From CAZPEV01 sp964585635 (GTDB lineage Bacteria > Zixibacteria > MSB-5A5 > GN15 > JAAZOE01), in NCBI GenBank assembly GCA_964585635.1, contig CAZPEV010000133.1, positions 1-9,350 on the forward strand: a DNA stretch of 9,350 nt. Reading direction: 5' to 3'. The notes beneath the pieces were generated by a model. That model searched no databases. It was given only the letters and a program-made list of their open reading frames with translations, and had not been told where the DNA came from. How positions within the stretch are numbered: position 1 is the stretch's first letter; every line of letters starts with the position of its first letter. Below are positions 6,664-9,350 of this stretch, piece after piece. Made by a program: the position numbers and the translations under genes.

Positions 6664-6846
6664 CTACTCCTTCCTCGTGCCAATCCACAAATGCGCAACA
6701 TACGCGACAATCCCGGCGCTTACTATTGTCCCGACAATGTCGCGCACGGCTACCGTTCCGGCCACGGCCATCGCCACGCCCAGACCAGCCAGCGCCAACG
6801 CCAGCATAACCGTCAGCGTTTTCCAGAAGACTATCGGAATAAACAT
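6664..6846 (-). CDS. Small two-helix membrane protein of unknown function
   Basis: I do not recognise a family for this 60-residue protein. It has two hydrophobic segments, about residues 9-31 (TLTVMLALALAGLGVAMAVA and neighbours) and about 37-55 (IVGTIVSAGIVAYVAHLWIG). A short charged turn (VRD) separates them, and a basic-acidic tail TRKE follows, giving a helical hairpin rich in Gly and Ala that would pack tightly in a membrane. It starts 14 bases after the IPTL-CTERM gene stops and shares its strand. No Shine-Dalgarno sequence is visible (GGTGCCCCC precedes the ATG), so it would depend on translational coupling. The amino-acid pattern is what a real membrane gene gives, and the overlapping 83-residue frame on the same strand lacks such a pattern. 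Its place between the substrate and the exosortase suggests a helper role in sorting, which is inference only. Confidence 0.6.
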   Translation of the reverse strand: MFIPIVFWKTLTVMLALALAGLGVAMAVAGTVAVRDIVGTIVSAGIVAYVAHLWIGTRKE

Positions 6847-6860
6847 GGGGGCACCAAAGG

Positions 6861-7550
6861 TTACTTAGACATCGCTGGCTGCCAGCCCGTCTTCCGACGA
6901 ACAACCACGACCGTGATCAACGTCAATATCAGCAGCGCGAAAATAATCAAGCCCCACTCCGACAGGGTCGGGACCTTGCTGGTCGTGCAGCATTCGCTGG
7001 CCCAGGCTTTAGTGACTATCGGAGTACCGGGAACGGTAAAAGTGAGGATGACTCTGTCAGGTTGAGGGGTGACCTTGACACGGACTTCCACCGACCATTT
7101 CCCGGATGCGTCTACGCCGAATGCCGTCGGGGTTAGGTATTCCACCGTTGAATTCGGATGCGGAGAATACCCGATTCCCTGGACGATGATGTTATTCGGT
7201 GGATTGAGATTGAGGCCTCCGGAACCCTGAATCCCGATGTAGACGTTCTTTATCCGGCTCGCTATGTAGTAGTTGCCGATCTTCACCGTTACCGTGTTGC
7301 CGGCCACAACGATAGTGGTCGAATCCAGGTTTGCCCCGCAGTGGCCGGCGACGCAATCATCGTAATTGCAGTCCCATTGGGAAGGGCTGCCCGAGCCGGA
7401 CCAGTAGGCGTATACCTTGCAGTCAACGCAGTTGCTCCACCCCGCTGGAGGCGGTGTCACTCCGATTTGCGCGGCAGCCGGGACAGGCAGGAATGCGACC
7501 ATCAGGATGACCGCCAGAAGTGAAGCCCACGCAGTCAATATCCGTTTCAT
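6861..7550 (-). CDS. Secreted cysteine-rich protein with IPTL-CTERM sorting signal
   Basis: This 229-residue protein is the apparent exosortase H substrate. A Sec signal peptide spans about residues 1-27 (MKR, hydrophobic core to LPVPAAAQ, likely cut after A26 or A27). The mature part begins with a cysteine-rich segment: C41-V-D-C44, C61, C66 and C71. A beta-rich, Thr/Val-rich region follows (about 75-180; many alternating hydrophobic residues, and GIQGSGGLNLNPPNNIIVQG). An adjacent pair C187-C188 precedes the sorting signal VPTLSEWGL at 193-201, then a hydrophobic helix (about 201-217) and the basic stop RRK at 218-220. This order of motif, helix and basic cluster is the definition of the IPTL-CTERM domain. 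A 9-residue tail after the basic cluster is longer than usual. The start is secure: AAGGAG (7560-7565) lies 9 bases before the ATG. The body has no recognised domain, so its surface function is unknown. Confidence 0.88.
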   Translation of the reverse strand: MKRILTAWASLLAVILMVAFLPVPAAAQIGVTPPPAGWSNCVDCKVYAYWSGSGSPSQWDCNYDDCVAGHCGANLDSTTIVVAGNTVTVKIGNYYIASRIKNVYIGIQGSGGLNLNPPNNIIVQGIGYSPHPNSTVEYLTPTAFGVDASGKWSVEVRVKVTPQPDRVILTFTVPGTPIVTKAWASECCTTSKVPTLSEWGLIIFALLILTLITVVVVRRKTGWQPAMSK

Positions 7551-7559
7551 GACGAAGTT

Positions 7560-7565
7560 CTCCTT
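7560..7565 (-). promoter_or_regulatory. Ribosome binding site of the IPTL-CTERM gene
   Basis: AAGGAG on the minus strand, 9 bases before the ATG at 7550. This is the strongest ribosome site in the minus-strand cluster and suggests the substrate is made in larger amounts than the membrane proteins around it. I see no convincing promoter in the 87-bp gap upstream of it, so it is probably co-transcribed with the gene ending at 7638. Confidence 0.65.
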
Positions 7566-7637
7566 TTCCTATTCTTCATGGCGCCGTAGCGCCGTCCCAA
7601 AGAGCATGAATATGAGATGAGGTAAAACAATCGTAGA

Positions 7638-8303
7638 TCAATACGGAGGAGCGCGCGGCGAAGAAGGAGATCCCACTATTGCCCCCACGATATATTCCGG
7701 ATAATGATATAATAAATGACTGTTATCGGCCGACAGGCGGAAGCGGCGGGTGGAATGACAGCCCGCATATAAGCCCCACGCGACCGACAGCAGCACTGCA
7801 TTAACGTATGCAACGACGAAACCGATAAAGGCGTACCCAAATATATCGGTGATCAGCCGGGTAAGAGGGCCATCTCCCGCGGCGACCGGAACCAGGCAGC
7901 GTGTGAGGCCCAGCGGATGCGTCACAAGCTCGATGGCAATCCACCCCAGCGCCAAAGCCAGAGGGCTAAAACCGTAGCGTCGGGTAAAAACTGTTCCCAA
8001 TCCGGTATAAGTGGCGGCTATGGCCGCGAGAGTCGCCGCCGGCAGAATAGCATGAGACATGGCCTGGCCGGTCAATTGATTGAAGAAAAGATAAAGCCCC
8101 ATTCCCCAAACCGCGCCCCAGATGGCCGCCCGAAACGGAGATGTAAACCGGATTGTGATAAACAGGGGAATCAGGCCGATCCAGGCCAGCCAACGACGCG
8201 AGGGAAGAACCGAGGCCAGGGCAACGCAATAGGCTCCGCCAAGCAATAGCGCCCCCATCGGAAAGGCGCGAATGACTTTATGAACTATCATCCTGGCGTT
8301 CAT
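7638..8303 (-). CDS. Lnt-like integral membrane protein lacking the nitrilase domain
   Basis: This is a 221-residue, very hydrophobic protein with about six membrane segments (about residues 16-33, 38-53, 57-75, 84-107, 112-129 and 153-180). The pattern follows the N-terminal membrane half of apolipoprotein N-acyltransferase (Lnt). It has a W-LAWIGLIPLF segment, an AAIWGAVWGMGLYLFF segment, PLALALGWIAIELV with the conserved W-x-x-x-E (W121, E125), and GYAFIGFVVAYVNAVLL before the final helix end. Full Lnt is roughly 500 residues and continues into a periplasmic nitrilase domain with a Glu-Lys-Cys triad. Here the protein ends 40 residues after the last helix with a Ser/Pro/His-rich tail and no triad, so acyl transfer by the usual chemistry is not expected. 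It may be a stand-alone membrane domain with a new job, or a truncated remnant. The start is uncertain (ATG at 8303 or 8291; only GGGG close upstream). It precedes the IPTL-CTERM gene on the same strand by 87 bp. Confidence 0.65.
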   Translation of the reverse strand: MNARMIVHKVIRAFPMGALLLGGAYCVALASVLPSRRWLAWIGLIPLFITIRFTSPFRAAIWGAVWGMGLYLFFNQLTGQAMSHAILPAATLAAIAATYTGLGTVFTRRYGFSPLALALGWIAIELVTHPLGLTRCLVPVAAGDGPLTRLITDIFGYAFIGFVVAYVNAVLLSVAWGLYAGCHSTRRFRLSADNSHLLYHYPEYIVGAIVGSPSSPRAPPY

Positions 8304-8635
8304 ATGCCCCGAAAAATATCTTCGGCACCCAGTCGGACGGTTCGCATCAAAGGCGGGCTCAGGACCGGTTCAACTGACGGTGCAACCAGCCACTTCGGCG
8401 ACAGCGAACCAAATGATCAGGCCGCGCTACAATTGGGAGGATATGATGTTGTGATGCAAGATTCCCCAGATGACCGACACCCGAAGACGATCAGCGTATC
8501 CCCCGCGCATCTTCAGTATCAAAATAAATATAAGACCAATGACCACTTTATGCAAGCGATTATTAATGAAATATATCACCGGTTTCGGCTTTTGCCTCTG
8601 CCGGAAATGTCGCAATTGAGAGGCTGAATCTGCCG
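8304..8635. other. 332-bp leader/intergenic region upstream of the Lnt-like gene
   Basis: This stretch has no gene I can support. Its right part (about 8515-8580) is conspicuously AT-rich compared with its surroundings and contains the candidate promoter at 8527-8555. If that promoter is used, the Lnt-like gene would have a 5' leader of a little over 200 bases (about 8520 to 8304). I do not recognise a riboswitch or other conserved RNA in it. A plus-strand frame (8280-8627) and a TTG-started minus-strand frame (8427-8615) run through it, but neither has a ribosome site or recognisable sequence. Confidence 0.55.
8527..8555 (-). promoter_or_regulatory. Sigma-70-like promoter for the Lnt-like/IPTL-CTERM genes
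   Basis: On the minus strand TTGCAT (8550-8555, four of six to TTGACA) and TATATT (8527-8532, five of six to TATAAT) are separated by exactly 17 bases in an AT-rich island. It points toward the Lnt-like gene and is the best candidate found to drive that gene, the IPTL-CTERM gene and the 60-residue membrane gene together. The long distance to the first start codon (over 200 bases) leaves room for control in the leader. Confidence 0.5.
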
Positions 8636-9350
8636 CTATGGCCGCCTCTGGCCGCCTCGCTGCGCCCCGGACGGCTTGAGCTTCAACAGGTTCTGAAGCA
8701 TGGCGTAGCCCTGCGAATCGAAGGTCAGATTCTTGAGTCGCTCACCGGCTACCGCCAATATGGTCGGGCGGAACAAGGGAAACGAACGACACCGGCCGGT
8801 GACCGCGTCTTCCGCCGATTTCAACAATAGCCCACGCTCCCGTGGATCTTGCGATCGCAGGGCACGGTCGAGGTCGTTCCATCCAGGATGGTCCAGCCTC
8901 CGGTCGGCCGGAAGGACGGCGTCCCGATCATTCAGTTCCAACACCGCGCCTATAAGAGCGAATGGAATTCTGTCGTCCGACGCCGGGAAGAGGAACAGCC
9001 GGGCATCATATGTCGCCGCCGGGCCGGTCTTTTCCGTCGTCACTGTCAGGCCATCGGCGCGCACCCGATCGGCCAGGTAGTCGGCGGTTCCTTTCAGGAG
9101 CGGATCATCGTACACGATCGCCACGTTCTTCAATCTGTCATGCGGAATGATCGCGGCTGGGACGCCGCCCGGCTCCGGTTGCAAGACAGCAAACGGGATG
9201 CCCAATGAGTCAACAACATCTGAAGCCCATGTCGGGACAGGAACGGTTTGCCCATCGGAGAAATAGAGGTGCGACTTGTCGGGATCGAACCGATCGAACA
9301 TCTGAGAATAGTCGCTGCCCAAGCCGGCCATCAGAGCAACGACCTCCGGG
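8636..9350 (-). CDS. Solute-binding protein of peptide/nickel-transporter type, C-terminal part (N-terminus outside window)
   Basis: The frame is open to the window edge, with PEVVAL encoded before the first internal methionine, so the 237 residues seen are a C-terminal part. The pattern fits the second lobe and C-terminal closure of family 5 extracytoplasmic solute-binding proteins. A strand reads NVAIVYDDP, then comes a helix with LADRVRADGLTVTTEK, then TYDARLFLFPASDD where family members have a strand describing the inter-lobe region. After that, WNDLDRALRSQDPRERGLLLKSAED and a segment RSFPLFRPTILAVAGERLKNLTFD match the typical late helix plus V-P-L-F/Y and final strand. It is divergent: the usual W-x-x-D-Y-P-D-P-like motif is not seen, so the ligand is unknown. 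Such proteins bind oligopeptides, nickel or other solutes for ABC importers, but no permease is in the window. The extreme C-terminus (GAQRGGQRRP) comes from a 10-base tandem repeat. A link with the exosortase locus is not shown; a promoter lies between them. Confidence 0.55.
   Translation of the reverse strand, partial: PEVVALMAGLGSDYSQMFDRFDPDKSHLYFSDGQTVPVPTWASDVVDSLGIPFAVLQPEPGGVPAAIIPHDRLKNVAIVYDDPLLKGTADYLADRVRADGLTVTTEKTGPAATYDARLFLFPASDDRIPFALIGAVLELNDRDAVLPADRRLDHPGWNDLDRALRSQDPRERGLLLKSAEDAVTGRCRSFPLFRPTILAVAGERLKNLTFDSQGYAMLQNLLKLKPSGAQRGGQRRP
8640..8659. repeat. Short tandem duplication at the 3' end of the solute-binding-like gene
   Basis: GGCCGCCTCT (8640-8649) is followed directly by GGCCGCCTCG (8650-8659), two 10-base units differing only in the last base. 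It encodes most of the Arg/Gly/Gln-rich tail of the solute-binding-like protein, so the tail may be a recent slippage product that shifted the stop codon. Two copies only. Confidence 0.5.

Noticed and set aside
7580..7593. GGCGC/GCGCC 5-bp stem in the gap upstream of the IPTL-CTERM gene
   Set aside because: Short stem with a 4-base loop, readily expected by chance in GC-rich DNA, and no U tract.
8427..8615. 62-codon minus-strand frame with one hydrophobic stretch
   Set aside because: It needs a TTG start without a ribosome site, and the candidate promoter lies inside it, so it is more likely non-coding.
8280..8627. 115-codon plus-strand frame in the gap upstream of the Lnt-like gene
   Set aside because: No ribosome site, no recognisable sequence, overlaps the start of the Lnt-like gene and runs through the AT-rich promoter island.
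1..9350. CRISPR arrays, tRNA or rRNA genes, insertion sequences, integrase or attachment sites
   Set aside because: Looked for on both strands; no regularly spaced repeats, cloverleaf-like segments, transposase motifs or terminal inverted repeats were seen.

Overview
The window holds two unrelated loci that face each other. The left half (1-5104, plus strand) is the downstream part of a bacterial F-type ATP synthase operon in the usual order: subunit b (3' end only), delta, alpha, gamma, beta, epsilon. Spacing is tight: 3 bp between b and delta, 11 bp between alpha and gamma, 43 bp between gamma and beta, and a 1-base TGATG overlap between beta and epsilon. Every F1 subunit is full length and its diagnostic motifs are intact, so these genes encode a complete F1 head plus stalk parts. 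The a and c subunits and the start of b lie upstream of the window.

A convergent gap (5105-5356) carries a hairpin, an 18-base direct repeat pair and a second hairpin over the stop codon of the opposing gene. It has no clear intrinsic terminator with a U tract.

The right half (5357-9350) is read from the minus strand. In its transcription order it holds: the C-terminal part of a divergent solute-binding protein resembling the peptide/nickel family (8636-9350, cut by the window edge); a leader region with a good sigma-70-like promoter (8304-8635); a multi-pass membrane protein that resembles only the N-terminal membrane half of apolipoprotein N-acyltransferase (7638-8303); a secreted cysteine-rich protein ending in an IPTL-CTERM sorting signal (6861-7550); a 60-residue two-helix membrane protein (6664-6846); a strong 11-bp hairpin; a second good promoter; exosortase H (5961-6512); and an overlapping membrane protein of the kind found beside exosortase H (5357-5986). 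The natural reading is a compact protein-sorting locus. The IPTL-CTERM protein is exported by Sec, its C-terminal helix holds it in the inner membrane, and XrtH cleaves or transfers it there. The two membrane proteins of unclear function may assist.

The organism is a bacterium of moderately high GC. It is very likely Gram-negative with an outer membrane, because exosortase/CTERM systems and Lnt-like proteins are typical of such cells. The ATP synthase sequences look like an uncultured lineage near the FCB group (Zixibacteria would fit), but the window cannot settle this. The locus organisation, especially the nitrilase-less Lnt-like protein and the small two-helix protein beside an XrtH substrate, is the part most worth following up.
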